A stretch of DNA of 64,000 bases from Solibaculum mannosilyticum (GTDB lineage: Bacteria > Bacillota > Clostridia > Oscillospirales > Acutalibacteraceae): the NCBI RefSeq assembly GCF_015140235.1, contig NZ_AP023321.1, positions 1,106,501-1,170,500 on the forward strand, given 5' to 3'. The position numbers were made by a program, and so were the translations under genes. Below, piece by piece: positions 45,002 through 53,041 of this stretch. The notes under the pieces are model-generated. The model was given only the letters and a program-made list of their open reading frames with translations, made no database searches and was not told where the DNA came from. The stretch's first letter is position 1. Each line of letters begins with the position of its first letter.

Positions 45002-45205
45002 TCAGTACGGACTGGAGTGGAACTTCTGTTTGGCGTCCTCCACACTGTTGAGATCAAAGACTTCATAAAGCTGTCCCACAACACGACGAATATCCTTCTT
45101 TGAAAAGCCGCAGTCCTCCATTGCCATGATGACATAGCCGCGGCAGGCGTCGTTGCTCCATTCATCCGGCTCAAAACCGGGAAACATCCCAAACGCATTT
45201 TCCAT
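45002..45205 (-). CDS. Small acidic element protein
   Basis: A 67-residue protein from ATG 45205 (AAAGGAG upstream). It has MENAFGMFPGFEPDEWSNDACRGY then an amphipathic helical segment (MAMEDCGFSKKDIRRVVGQLYEVFDL) and VEDAKQKF. It is conserved in this class of element as far as I recall, but no function is known. It follows the sigma-factor gene in transcription order. Confidence 0.65.
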   Translation of the reverse strand: MENAFGMFPGFEPDEWSNDACRGYVIMAMEDCGFSKKDIRRVVGQLYEVFDLNSVEDAKQKFHSSPY

Positions 45206-45715
45206 AAGAAACTCCTTTGAGAAAAAAGATGGGGAGCCCCGCCGGATTGGTTGGCCTATCATCAGACAGCATTGCCAGAGGGCTCCCCACAGGTTTTTAC
45301 TACATTACAGACACACCGGACGGACATAGGCTTTCTGCCCCATAGTATTTCAACTCTCCCCATTCTGATGGCAAGGCGTTCTCATTGCCTGCGACGGCTC
45401 ACGGCTTGCAAGGCCGCTTCAACGCTCGGACTGTGACTAAACGCAAGTATCCGGGTTATGTGCCTGTTCCGGTGGAGCCAGCCTTGCCCCACCTATGGCA
45501 TGAGCCTGATCGCTCGCCCTGTTTTATAGAGACTGTATTCTCCAAAAGCAGAGGTCGTGGCGGGCCTGTCACACAGCGCATTTCCCTTCGTATCCGGGTG
45601 CCTTTTTATTCAGTTTTCGATTTGCATGAGGGCTTGTCAGAACCTCGGGCCACCTTGACCCGAAGTGTTTTGCCTCTCATAAGCCATTTCATTTTTTGGC
45701 CTAAATCGGTACACT
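45206..45715 (-). other. 510-bp non-coding region with possible structured RNA
   Basis: No frame here looks like a gene. GGGGAGCCC (near 45231) and GGGCTCCCC (near 45281) can pair across a 40-nt loop, and palindrome copy 2 is at 45643. The sequence is G+C-rich and does not have the codon pattern of its neighbours. It could be a leader or antisense RNA for the 67-residue gene, or a remnant. Confidence 0.4.
45643..45665 (-). repeat. ICE palindrome copy 2
   Basis: CCTCGGGCC (45643-45651) and GACCCGAAG (45657-45665), spacer ACCTT. It lies just after the sigma-factor gene in transcription order. Confidence 0.8.
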
Positions 45716-46138
45716 TCACAAAGATTTTTTCAAAATTTTTTCCAAGTGCCGCAGCCCTCGCTCGATTGCTACACGGACTACTTTCTCATGCACCCCTTCT
45801 GCCCGGGCAATATCCTGTTTCGTCATGCCAAGAATAAAGTGGGCGTAAATCCGTTTTGCCTGTTTATCTGGCAGGCTGGCAATAGCAGCGTGAAGTTCCT
45901 GCATGGTAACTTTCCGCTCGTACAGTTCATGGGGCGAAAGTGCGACAAAGACAGCCTCATGCTCCAGCCCATCATCCCGATCAAGGGAATAGTAGGCTTT
46001 ATGGCGGTATGTACGCAGCCGGTAAGCAGCCTCCTTGCGGTCAAATTCTTTGAACATTTCAGCAACTTCGTCCGATACTTCCATGAAGCAATCCGATGTA
46101 TAAAACGGGTAGTAGTCCCGCAGATTGATAATAGCCAT
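45716..46138 (-). CDS. Sigma-70 region-4-type regulator
   Basis: A 140-residue protein from ATG 46138 (ACGGAGGT upstream). The N-terminus MAIINLRDYYPFYTSDCFMEV is followed by a helical part and a C-terminal helix-turn-helix: LPDKQAKRIYAHFILGMTKQDIARAEGVHEKVVRVAIERGLRHL. It is a region-4-like partial sigma factor or activator common in Tn1549-like elements, probably for its conjugation genes. Confidence 0.85.
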   Translation of the reverse strand: MAIINLRDYYPFYTSDCFMEVSDEVAEMFKEFDRKEAAYRLRTYRHKAYYSLDRDDGLEHEAVFVALSPHELYERKVTMQELHAAIASLPDKQAKRIYAHFILGMTKQDIARAEGVHEKVVRVAIERGLRHLEKILKKSL

Positions 46139-46616
46139 ATTGACCTCCGTTTCGGTTGGTGGTTGACGAGTGACCGAAACGAAGGCGGCGGGGAGCGGCA
46201 CCGGGGAATGACTTCGGGCCAACATGGCCCGAAGCAGTCCCATAAGAACGCAAAAGCGCCCGGGCGGCACAAGGCCACTCGGACGCATGAAATAATATAT
46301 TCATTTATGTGCTGCCAAATTTCATGTCTGCCGTCGAACTGATCCTGTTGCGCTGGCAGACTTTTTTTGACAGGTTAGGTGGGTGGAAGATGAAAAAGGA
46401 CACGACGATACCTCCCGAACACCGCCGTATCCTTAAAAAAGGGCGACTTTAACACACCCCCCGTATTCTCATTTTTCAAAAAGAAAACGGCGGCTTGAAA
46501 TTGCTATTTCAAAACCGCCGCAAGGCCGCAATATTTCGTTTAGGCGCATGGAAGCTCAGCCGCCAAAACAACGGTTTTTTTATTATCCCGTTGGGCGGTC
46601 AACCTTAAACAAAAAA
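46139..46616. other. 478-bp region without a clear gene
   Basis: Upstream of the sigma gene this stretch holds palindrome copy 3 (46212-46234) and an imperfect hairpin CGGCGGCTTGAAAT...ATTTCAAAACCGCCG (46488-46520). ATG 46390 opens a 20-codon + strand frame after GGGTGGAAG, too short to call. A second CCGCCAA/GGCGG region near 46560-46595 looks like a terminator-like structure. I see no other coding signal. Confidence 0.4.
46212..46234 (-). repeat. ICE palindrome copy 3
   Basis: CTTCGGGCC (46212-46220), AACAT, GGCCCGAAG (46226-46234): a perfect match to the consensus. It lies 74 nt upstream of the sigma-factor start codon. Confidence 0.85.
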
Positions 46617-47462
46617 TCAGATTAGAGAATCATTTTCAACATAATGTCCTTTGGTAATAAAGCCTTCCGGCATCTTCTTTCCATCGACAACAATGCGAGT
46701 GAATAAGATTGGTAGTCCTGCCGATATTTCAAAACTCTTTCCGTATTGGATTTGAAAGTGGATGTGCGGTTCGCTCGTATTGCCGCTATTCCCACACTTG
46801 GCAATTACTTGGCCTCTGCTGACTCGATCTCCTTTTTGTACGCATGGACTGTTCGGGAGAAGGTGTGCTATCATACTGTATTCATGTTTGCTGTGGCGAA
46901 TAATGATATGGTTTCCTCTCACATCCGAAGCGGCGCAATCAGCCTCTCCCTCTGCAACGATTGGAGTATTCGGAAAGTGGCTTACCACAGAGATGACAAC
47001 GCCATCTGCCGGAGCCAAAACATCTTTTGCATAACAGAAGTAGTTCTCTAATTTCTCTCTTTCACCCACAAAAGTAGTATCCTCGCTGTTCTTCATAAAA
47101 AAGTCGTAAGCATATCGCTGGGATGGAAGAAGCCAAGAATGGGAACTTTCTCTGTCAATTCCACCATTTACCACAAACCACTTTCCGTTAAACGGAAGCG
47201 AGTAATGTACTTGTGGCTTGTATGAATTTTTATCTGGGAGATGGAAGCCGTGTCTTATATGTGCAATAAGTATCCCAGCGAGCATCCATAAATTTTGACC
47301 GAGAAATATTAAATTTGATATGTCGTTGCGTGCGGGCGAAAATACACTTGCAAAGCCACACAATCCGAACAAGAAGAATAGAGTTAAGTACGGGTTATCC
47401 AGAAAAACGCCTATAAAACCAATCCAAAACAACCATTGTAATTTTGAAATAAATTTAAGCAT
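46617..47462 (-). CDS. Membrane-anchored M23-type metallopeptidase
   Basis: A 281-residue protein with three hydrophobic segments in the first 75 residues (WLFWIGFIGVFL, YLTLFFLFGLCGFASV, NLWMLAGILIAHI) and an M23/LytM-type C-terminal domain (about 145-260). Zinc-type residues are seen in VLAPADGVV, VRGNHIIIRHSKHEYSMIAHLLP and SEPHIHFQI. The HxH and upstream His pattern is present. It could cut peptidoglycan, perhaps for conjugation or competition. AT-rich base use marks it, with the next gene, as cargo distinct from the G+C-rich ICE core. Confidence 0.8.
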   Translation of the reverse strand: MLKFISKLQWLFWIGFIGVFLDNPYLTLFFLFGLCGFASVFSPARNDISNLIFLGQNLWMLAGILIAHIRHGFHLPDKNSYKPQVHYSLPFNGKWFVVNGGIDRESSHSWLLPSQRYAYDFFMKNSEDTTFVGEREKLENYFCYAKDVLAPADGVVISVVSHFPNTPIVAEGEADCAASDVRGNHIIIRHSKHEYSMIAHLLPNSPCVQKGDRVSRGQVIAKCGNSGNTSEPHIHFQIQYGKSFEISAGLPILFTRIVVDGKKMPEGFITKGHYVENDSLI

Positions 47463-47464
47463 AG

Positions 47465-48520
47465 TTACCTCCCCAAATATTCGCCGTAACGCTGTAAGAG
47501 CGAGTGAAATTCGGGGCTTTCCTTTAAGAAAGATGTTTCATCGTCCAATTCCAATTTCAACTGCTCAATCATTGATGATAAAAGTTGCCGGGGCAGATTG
47601 TCCATGTTGCTGTCGGATAAATTCAAATGCTTGTATAAAGGATTTGGCGAAATGTTTGAACTTTTTTCCATAGAAGCAAGGAGCGATGACAGTATTTTTG
47701 TGCAGCACTCAGCATCCTTTTTATTTATTGCACATTCGAGTTTAGCCGTATATGCGGTACATTCTAAAATACCAAACTGTTTCGCTATCTGTTCTTGAAT
47801 ACAAGCCAACTTCTCGGCATCATCCCCTCGGCTTTCAGATAAAGCAACCTGAGTTAAAGTTATTAGTATAGATTCTAATTCAACTCCAATTTCCAACATT
47901 CGACGCTCTAATAAAACACACGCTGGTTCGTATTCCTTTTTACGCTGGTGCAGGTGAGCCATCATTAACTTTGTATCAGCAGGATAATCCCTTAACAATG
48001 CGGCTGCTTTGTCATATTCCTCTTTTTCACAGTACAAATAAAACAGGAAAGAATTTGCTTCCTTTTTTATTTCAATGTTTTCGCTATTGCGTATCCTAAA
48101 ATACAGTTTAGCAAGTTCTTCACGATATTTGTTTTGGTTCTCCACTGACTGTAATCCTAAAGAGGGTTGTAAAAAAACACCCAGAGAATAAATCAAATTT
48201 TCACACGTCGGAAATGCTCTGATCTGCTCCAAAGCAAATTGGAAGCCTTTTTCAAACCCATCATTTTGGATTATAGATTGGACTTTCAGAACAACATTGT
48301 TAATCTCAATCTCGGACATTTCCTCGTTGAAAGACATAAGAGTGTTCAGATCTGTTCTTAATAACCTTGCTAATGCTGGGAGGAGCATAATATCCGGATA
48401 GGTTGTTCCATTCTCCCATTTACTGACCGCAGGTATCGAAACCCCTAAATACTCTGCAACGTTTTCTTGTGTTAATCCTAATTGCTTTCGCTTTTCTCTA
48501 ATAATTTGACTAATTTTCAT
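47465..48520 (-). CDS. XRE-family regulator with TPR-like sensor domain
   Basis: A 351-residue protein. The HTH_XRE domain (about 3-62: IIREKRKQLGLTQENVAEYLGVSIPAVSKWENG) is followed by a long helical-repeat region (about 80-350) similar in shape to TPR-containing Rgg/PlcR-like regulators. It ends 2 bp before the start of the peptidase gene, so it may control it. The helical domain may bind a peptide or metabolite; none is identified. Confidence 0.82.
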   Translation of the reverse strand: MKISQIIREKRKQLGLTQENVAEYLGVSIPAVSKWENGTTYPDIMLLPALARLLRTDLNTLMSFNEEMSEIEINNVVLKVQSIIQNDGFEKGFQFALEQIRAFPTCENLIYSLGVFLQPSLGLQSVENQNKYREELAKLYFRIRNSENIEIKKEANSFLFYLYCEKEEYDKAAALLRDYPADTKLMMAHLHQRKKEYEPACVLLERRMLEIGVELESILITLTQVALSESRGDDAEKLACIQEQIAKQFGILECTAYTAKLECAINKKDAECCTKILSSLLASMEKSSNISPNPLYKHLNLSDSNMDNLPRQLLSSMIEQLKLELDDETSFLKESPEFHSLLQRYGEYLGR

Positions 48521-48703
48521 GTTGCCCTCCGTCTATATTCAGAGTATCACAGTTAATATATCCTGCACAATTACTCGTTTGTTTAATTATAACGCAAAAA
48601 CATTAACTTGCAAGAAACTGAATTAAAATAGCCTATCACATCAAATTGTATTACATTCTCATAATTCAACCCGAAATGTAAAATGATATAGGGTGATATG
48701 AGA

Positions 48704-49063
48704 ATGAACCAAGACGAAAGAAGGTTTGACTTTCACGGGCTCGGGCTGGCTCTGAAACAGGCCAGAGAGGAAAAGGGCTGGACGCAAGCCTATGTGGCGG
48801 AGTTGGTCGGCAAGACTGACCGCACCATTATGAACATTGAGAACAAAGGCCAGCACCCCAGCTTCAACCTGTTTTTCAAACTCGTCACTCTGTTCGACAT
48901 TTCCGTAGATCAGTTTTTCTATACAGAAGGTCAGCGTGGAGAGAACAGTTGCAGAAAGCATATTGATGTGCTTTTAAGCTCGATGAATGAGAAAGAGCTT
49001 GTTGTCATGGAGGCCACAGCCGAAGGGCTCAAGAAAGCCAGAGAAACGGAGGTTCGGGAGTAA
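48704..49063 (+). CDS. XRE-family transcriptional regulator
   Basis: A 119-residue regulator from ATG 48704 (GGGTG 8 nt upstream; ATG 48698 is in frame but too close). The HTH_XRE domain is ALKQAREEKGWTQAYVAELVGKTDRTIMNIENKGQHPSF. The C-terminal helical part (about 70-119) has CRKHIDVLLSSMNEKELVVMEATAEGLK, typical of this ICE family. It is one of the few + strand genes of the element and probably regulates its transfer genes. A terminator follows. Confidence 0.85.
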   Translation: MNQDERRFDFHGLGLALKQAREEKGWTQAYVAELVGKTDRTIMNIENKGQHPSFNLFFKLVTLFDISVDQFFYTEGQRGENSCRKHIDVLLSSMNEKELVVMEATAEGLKKARETEVRE

Positions 49064-49079
49064 GAGCCTCCGTTTTTTC
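49044..49079 (+). terminator. Terminator of the XRE regulator
   Basis: ACGGAGG pairs with CCTCCGT and a T6 run follows; the stem overlaps the last codons and stop of the gene. Confidence 0.8.
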
Positions 49080-49173
49080 ATGCCATTTTGGGGCTGCCGC
49101 TAAGTGGCAAGCAATGCCTCCGTGGCCACAAAGGCCCGGACGCTGCTTGTTGGGGCTCGCCCCAAACCCGTAT

Positions 49174-49196
49174 CTTCGGGCCAACATGGCCCGAAG
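49174..49196 (-). repeat. ICE palindrome copy 4
   Basis: CTTCGGGCC (49174-49182), AACAT, GGCCCGAAG (49188-49196). It lies 35 nt after the relaxase stop codon, between convergent genes. Confidence 0.85.
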
Positions 49197-49230
49197 TATT
49201 TGCGTCGCTTTGCTCCTTGTTTTCATAACC

Positions 49231-50646
49231 TCAACGCTCCTTTTCCTGCTTTCTGCCCGGCTCGGTGTAGCCCAGCAGAGTATCAATATTTGCCTTGATG
49301 GTGACGATCTCCTGCATATCCCGGCGCGCCTTTTGGTACTCACCATAGAGGCGTTTTTTCTTTGCCGTCAGCTTGCGGCCTTCCTCCTTCAGCACATCCA
49401 TTTTCGGGAGCTTCGCCCCGCCCAGCAGACGGCGCATTTCCGCCTGTGCCGCCCGGTACAGTTCAATATCGGCCTCATGCTCCGCAAGGAATTTCCGGCT
49501 GTACTTGGCAGCCTTGTACTGCTCAAAGACCGGGCGTGTTTTGGCATACTGAACCGTTGCGGCCTTTAACCCGGCATTGGTTTTCATGGCCTGCTCCGTC
49601 TGCTTGATCTGCTCGGAAAGCGCATGGAAATGGTCGGTTGCCTCGGTGGCTTTCTGCGCCAACTGCTCATAATCAGTCAGGCCGTTGTCCTGTATATAGG
49701 CGAGGGCGGCGGCCATCTGCTTGATGTTGAACACCTTCGCCCACCGCTCGTAGCCCGGTCCCTTACCGGCAGCCAGCTTTGCTTGAATATCCACCGCCAG
49801 ACTAATTTTTTGCTCCGGGCGTCCGGGGCGTTTTTCTTTGCCCTCAATGGCGGCAAGAACATCTTTCAGATCGTAGCCGTCCCCCAGCGTAGAGGCCCGC
49901 AGACGGGTAAAGCGTTCCTGCCCCTGGCCGGTCAGCCGGAAGCTGATACCACCGCCCCGAACCTTCTTGACTTCATATCCGGCCCGCTTCATCAGGCCGA
50001 GAAATTCGTCCAGATCGGCGGGGTGCTCCGCCAGCGCAGTATCAATGGCAAGGCGCAGCCGGTCCTGATACGAAAGCGGCCCTTTCCGTTCTTTCTGCCA
50101 CTCCCCATAGTTCCGGTATTTTCCCTTGCTCCGGGGCTTCGGGTTCTCTACAATAGACAGCCCGTTTTCAAGGCACAGTCTGTCGGAGAGCCGCCGGAGG
50201 GCGAAGCTGGAGCCCCAGAAGTTTCGGAATTTCCGAGTACAGTCAAGGGTGGTGGAGTTGTAATATATATGACAATGGATGTGCTGCTTGTCGGTATGCG
50301 TGGTAACGATAAAAGCGTGCCGCCCCTTCGTCCAGCGCATAGCCAGCTCATAGCCGATACGGTTCGCCTCCTTCGGTGTGATCTCCCCCGGATAGAAGGA
50401 TTGTCGTATCTGATAGCACAGCACATCATTGGCCTTTTTCTGTTCCCGGCCTGTCATGGCGGCATAGCTGGCTTTCGCCAAAAGAAACTCGTCCGCCACG
50501 GTGGCAGGGTCGCACTCATAAGCGGAGATATACTTTCCGCTTTCTGTTTTTTCCGGGTTTTTGCCATAGTCCAGACAATCCCGGATGGCCTCGGCAATCG
50601 TTTCGCCTTCGCCCGCATGGCGCTGCAACAAAGTTGTGGTAGCCAG
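49231..50646 (-). CDS. MOBP-type relaxase
   Basis: A conjugative relaxase of about 471 residues. The catalytic core has FIVTTHTDKQHIHCHIYYNS, the three-His motif, and an N-terminal region LLQRHAGEGETIAEAIRDCLDYGKNP holding the expected Tyr. The C-terminal part is basic and helical. The codons CTG-GCT-ACC-ACA at 50646 start the usual MATTT of relatives, 7 nt after GGAGGG, so the start codon seems to be CTG; TTG 50631 is the nearest canonical choice. It would nick oriT and lead the strand into the recipient. Confidence 0.88.
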   Translation of the reverse strand: MATTTLLQRHAGEGETIAEAIRDCLDYGKNPEKTESGKYISAYECDPATVADEFLLAKASYAAMTGREQKKANDVLCYQIRQSFYPGEITPKEANRIGYELAMRWTKGRHAFIVTTHTDKQHIHCHIYYNSTTLDCTRKFRNFWGSSFALRRLSDRLCLENGLSIVENPKPRSKGKYRNYGEWQKERKGPLSYQDRLRLAIDTALAEHPADLDEFLGLMKRAGYEVKKVRGGGISFRLTGQGQERFTRLRASTLGDGYDLKDVLAAIEGKEKRPGRPEQKISLAVDIQAKLAAGKGPGYERWAKVFNIKQMAAALAYIQDNGLTDYEQLAQKATEATDHFHALSEQIKQTEQAMKTNAGLKAATVQYAKTRPVFEQYKAAKYSRKFLAEHEADIELYRAAQAEMRRLLGGAKLPKMDVLKEEGRKLTAKKKRLYGEYQKARRDMQEIVTIKANIDTLLGYTEPGRKQEKER

Positions 50647-50698
50647 AAATCATCCCTCCCTTCTATGAAAAAAGGGCGGCCCATCCAGACCGCCCCGA

Positions 50699-50721
50699 CT
50701 TCGGGCCAACATGGCCCGAGG
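50699..50721 (-). repeat. ICE palindrome copy 5
   Basis: CTTCGGGCC (50699-50707), AACAT, GGCCCGAGG (50713-50721). It separates the CD1845-family gene from the relaxase, 53 nt before the CTG start. Confidence 0.85.
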
Positions 50722-50725
50722 CTGT

Positions 50726-51019
50726 TTAACTTGCCAGAAACCGATACAGAGCGGATTTTCCTCCGTCCAGCGCCCAAAGCAGAGAACCAGCCGCCGCTTG
50801 CAGCCCATACGGCGAAAGGAGGAAGGCGAGGAACAGAAATACAATCCCGCCGATGGGGGTCGGCGTGAAAAAGAGGGCGATACCCAGCACCGCCAGGATC
50901 ACGGAGGCAATCGTCAGCAGGAAGGCGCAAATATCAAACAGAAACACCAGCAGAGCCGCCAGAAGGGATAGCGCCAGAGCAAAGGGCGCGACTAATATTT
51001 TCAGCAGTATCTTCATCAT
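50726..51019 (-). CDS. CD1845-family membrane protein
   Basis: A 97-residue protein with two or three hydrophobic segments (ILVAPFALALSLLAALLVFLF, LLTIASVILAVLGIALFF, GGIVFLFLAFLLSPYGL). ATG 51019 follows AGGAGG by 5 nt; a second ATG is next. It is small, conserved in Tn1549-like elements, and may sit in the membrane near the transfer channel. Function is unknown. Confidence 0.7.
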   Translation of the reverse strand: MMKILLKILVAPFALALSLLAALLVFLFDICAFLLTIASVILAVLGIALFFTPTPIGGIVFLFLAFLLSPYGLQAAAGSLLWALDGGKSALYRFLAS

Positions 51020-51067
51020 CAAAACCTCCTTTATTCTTTCTATCTCTATTTTATCATGCCTGCCCGG

Positions 51068-51105
51068 GGACATAAATGTTGCGAAAGATTAGTGAATCCT
51101 GTCCC
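51068..51105 (-). pseudogene. GGACA/TGTCC element copy B, fragment of the 58-residue gene
   Basis: On the - strand this reads as the last codons K-L-R-D-R-I-H-stop, matching K-Y-G-D-R-F-H-stop of the gene at 44694-44870, plus the same 3' flank. No start or upstream part is present. Palindrome copy 6 begins 5 bp away, at the point where homology stops. Confidence 0.6.
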
Positions 51106-51109
51106 GGAG

Positions 51110-51132
51110 CTTCGGGTCAACATGGCCCGAAG
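51110..51132 (-). repeat. ICE palindrome copy 6
   Basis: CTTCGGGTC (51110-51118), AACAT, GGCCCGAAG (51124-51132). It sits between MobC and the CD1845-family gene, next to the gene fragment. Confidence 0.85.
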
Positions 51133-51189
51133 TGGTAAAAAAAGAACAGGGCGGCAAGCCCCACACAACGGAAGCCTGCCGCCCTCGTC

Positions 51190-51531
51190 TTACTTTGCCA
51201 CCAGCTCGGAGAGCTCCCGCAGCACCTTTGACACCTCGCCCCACAGTTTTTCATAGTCCCGCTTCAATCCGTCGATTTCCTCCGGGTACACGCCGTAGGT
51301 ATGCGCGTGTACGGCGACCTGATTGAGATTGTTGGAACAGCGCCTTTGCAGAGAGATCAATTCTTTTATGGGCGCAAGGTCAACGTGCAGGATATACCCG
51401 TTCAGAGCCATCTTCCGCACATAAGCCCCGGCATTGGAAATGCCCGCTTCGGCCATCCGTTCATGGATGGCCGCCAACTCGTCCGACGTCACCATGACGT
51501 GCAGATGGACATTCCGCTTGCGGTTCTCCAT
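51190..51531 (-). CDS. mobC: Relaxosome accessory protein MobC
   Basis: A 113-residue protein with a ribbon-helix-helix-like N-terminus (VHLHVMVTSDELAAIHERMAEAGISNAGAYVRKMALNGY) and a helical C-terminus (ISLQRRCSNNLNQVAVHAHTYG), the MobC/bacterial-mobilisation pattern. It is expected to bind oriT and help the relaxase melt DNA. ATG overlaps the next gene's stop by one base. Confidence 0.9.
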   Translation of the reverse strand: MENRKRNVHLHVMVTSDELAAIHERMAEAGISNAGAYVRKMALNGYILHVDLAPIKELISLQRRCSNNLNQVAVHAHTYGVYPEEIDGLKRDYEKLWGEVSKVLRELSELVAK

Positions 51532-51713
51532 CAGCGTTCCAGCTCCCGGCCCTTTCTGCGCTCTTTGGGCTCCTTCACTTTGTCCAGCGGCTTTGCGTCC
51601 AGCTCCGGGGGCGCAGGCTGGATGGGCGTGTTATTGGGTACGCCGTCGATCATGTTGCAGTTCTGCTCCGTGGAGAGCTCGGCGGTTTTCAAATAGTTGT
51701 CTTTTTCGTGCAT
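51531..51713 (-). CDS. Small ICE protein (DUF4316-like)
   Basis: A 60-residue hydrophilic protein. MHEKDNYLKTAELSTEQNCNMIDGVPNN is followed by a Pro-rich linker and a basic tail (RRKGRELER). The pattern resembles the short DUF4316 proteins found before mobC in Tn1549-like elements. Function is unknown. It shares its last base with the mobC start. Confidence 0.55.
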   Translation of the reverse strand: MHEKDNYLKTAELSTEQNCNMIDGVPNNTPIQPAPPELDAKPLDKVKEPKERRKGRELER

Positions 51714-51724
51714 GGCAATCCTCC

Positions 51725-52315
51725 TTATCGTTCCTCATGGTTTTTATGGCCCCGCTTCTGGCTGGGTTCCTTCGGGGGTTCCTGCCCTCTGGCTCCATCC
51801 TTGAGTCGGGCGGTAATGGATGGGCGCGCCCGGTCAGGATTGGCCGGCGCGGGCTTCAGCTCATAGTCCTCCATCTGTTTTTCGGTCAGTGGCTTTGCAT
51901 AGGTCAGTTCGCCCCATGCCATCAGCCTGCCATTTGCCACAGGACGCCGCCTGTCGTCATCGTAGTTGACGATGGAAAGCGGAAGGTTATCCGGGGGCTT
52001 CGGGTAGGTGCCTATGTCCACAGGGCGCTGGGTGGAATAGTAGCGGTAAACGCCATCCGGGCCCAGCTCTGTATTTTTGACTGCTGCATGGTAAAGGTGC
52101 TGATAATCGTCCACCCGGCGATCAAAGTCCCGCTGCGCCCATTCCAGACTGTTTCCATAGCGGCCCCAGTAGTAATCCCGCTGGCCCTTTTCGCCTTCGG
52201 TAAACTGCCAGGTCACAAACGGGTCCGGCGCTCCCGGATTATGCCCCAGCGCAAAGCCGTGTCCGCTATCAAAAGTGGTTGTTTTCAAAATGGCATAGCC
52301 TTGTACGATCTCCAA
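51725..52315 (-). CDS. Conserved ICE protein of unknown function
   Basis: A 196-residue protein. TTG 52315, 6 nt after GGAGG, gives MEIVQGYAILKTTTFDSGHGFALGHNP; a longer frame to 52348 runs through palindrome copy 7. The middle contains PFVTWQFTE, DYYWGRY and a Tyr/Asp-rich core; the tail is basic (about 170-196). It resembles large-antirestriction-like ICE proteins, but I cannot name a family with confidence. Confidence 0.65.
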   Translation of the reverse strand: MEIVQGYAILKTTTFDSGHGFALGHNPGAPDPFVTWQFTEGEKGQRDYYWGRYGNSLEWAQRDFDRRVDDYQHLYHAAVKNTELGPDGVYRYYSTQRPVDIGTYPKPPDNLPLSIVNYDDDRRRPVANGRLMAWGELTYAKPLTEKQMEDYELKPAPANPDRARPSITARLKDGARGQEPPKEPSQKRGHKNHEER

Positions 52316-52334
52316 GAGATACCTCCTTTCTGTA

Positions 52335-52357
52335 CCTCGGGCCAACATGGCCCGAAG
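52335..52357 (-). repeat. ICE palindrome copy 7
   Basis: CCTCGGGCC (52335-52343), AACAT, GGCCCGAAG (52349-52357). On the - strand it is followed at once by TACAGAAAGGAGG and the TTG start 20 nt away. Confidence 0.85.
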
Positions 52358-52447
52358 TGTGGTATGTTACGAAATGAGGGAGTAAACCGGGGCGGGATGG
52401 GTTGCAGTATTCCCGCCCCGGAAACGCCCTCAAAAAAGCCCGGAATA

Positions 52448-52849
52448 TCAAGCCTTTCGGGGCGGCAAATCGTAACCGCCGCCCGGCCTTTTCTCCCGCA
52501 TTTTCCGCATACGTTCCCGGCTTTTCCGGCGGTTTCCTTCGGCCTTGCAGGCGTCGGAACAGTAGGCTTGACGGCCTTCGGGTAAAAATGCCCGCCCGCA
52601 GACCGCACAGGCCCGAAGCTCTGGTGAACTGCCTTCCACGGTCAGCGCCGCAAGAAGCTCCGGGGCGAGGGGCAGGACGGCCTCCCGGAAATACCGACAG
52701 TAAGCGCCCGTCCAGCATTTGTGCAGCATATAGCAGCCACAGTCCAGCGGCAGGCACAGGCCCGTTTCCCGGTCATAGTTGGCGCACATCCCCGTGACAA
52801 GGGAACGGATTTTCTTCTTCTCGTCACGGGTCAGCTCCCGGGCGTCCAT
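52448..52849 (-). CDS. Cysteine-rich VLP-type ICE protein
   Basis: A 133-residue protein with two Cys-rich modules. The first (MCANYDRETGLCLPLDCGCYMLHKC...YCRYF) is the Cys-rich VLP pattern; the second (CAVCGRAFLPEGRQAYCSDACK) resembles a zinc finger of the MYND/CGNR kind. The tail is Arg/Lys-rich. It may bind nucleic acid. It is a fixed neighbour of MobC and relaxase in this family. Confidence 0.82.
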   Translation of the reverse strand: MDARELTRDEKKKIRSLVTGMCANYDRETGLCLPLDCGCYMLHKCWTGAYCRYFREAVLPLAPELLAALTVEGSSPELRACAVCGRAFLPEGRQAYCSDACKAEGNRRKSRERMRKMREKRPGGGYDLPPRKA

Positions 52850-53041
52850 TCAGGACTTCGGGCCACGATGGCCCGAAGGGCGGGGCTCCACAATCAGCGC
52901 CCGGAATTTCTTCCGACACTGTTTTTTCCTGCCTTTGCACTCCTTGTAGTAGCGGCATCCGGTACAAGGGTCATCGCTGCCCCGGCCCGGCCACGGCACT
53001 TCCTTCATCATCCGCTCAAAGGGGCTGTTGGTAAAATTCAC
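52850..53041 (-). CDS. Small Cys-containing ICE protein with translated palindrome
   Basis: A 63-residue protein beginning MNFTNSPFERMMKEVPWPG, then DPCTGCRYYKECKGRKKQC, a possible metal-binding Cys set, then a basic run. It ends with SGHRGPKS, encoded by palindrome copy 8. It overlaps CD1107's stop by 4 bp, and its own stop codon abuts the start of the Cys-rich VLP gene. Function is unknown. Confidence 0.65.
   Translation of the reverse strand: MNFTNSPFERMMKEVPWPGRGSDDPCTGCRYYKECKGRKKQCRKKFRALIVEPRPSGHRGPKS
52856..52878 (-). repeat. ICE palindrome copy 8 (inside a gene)
   Basis: CTTCGGGCC (52856-52864), ACGAT, GGCCCGAAG (52870-52878). It is in frame in the 52850-53041 gene and encodes S-G-H-R-G-P-K. 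Confidence 0.85.

Noticed and set aside
45385-45837. A 150-codon + strand frame across the non-coding gap
   Set aside because: It lacks a ribosome site, runs into the sigma-factor gene on the other strand and has no protein-like domain.
49624-50868. A 414-codon + strand frame opposite the relaxase
   Set aside because: It is the antisense shadow of the relaxase; no start signal and no domain resemblance.
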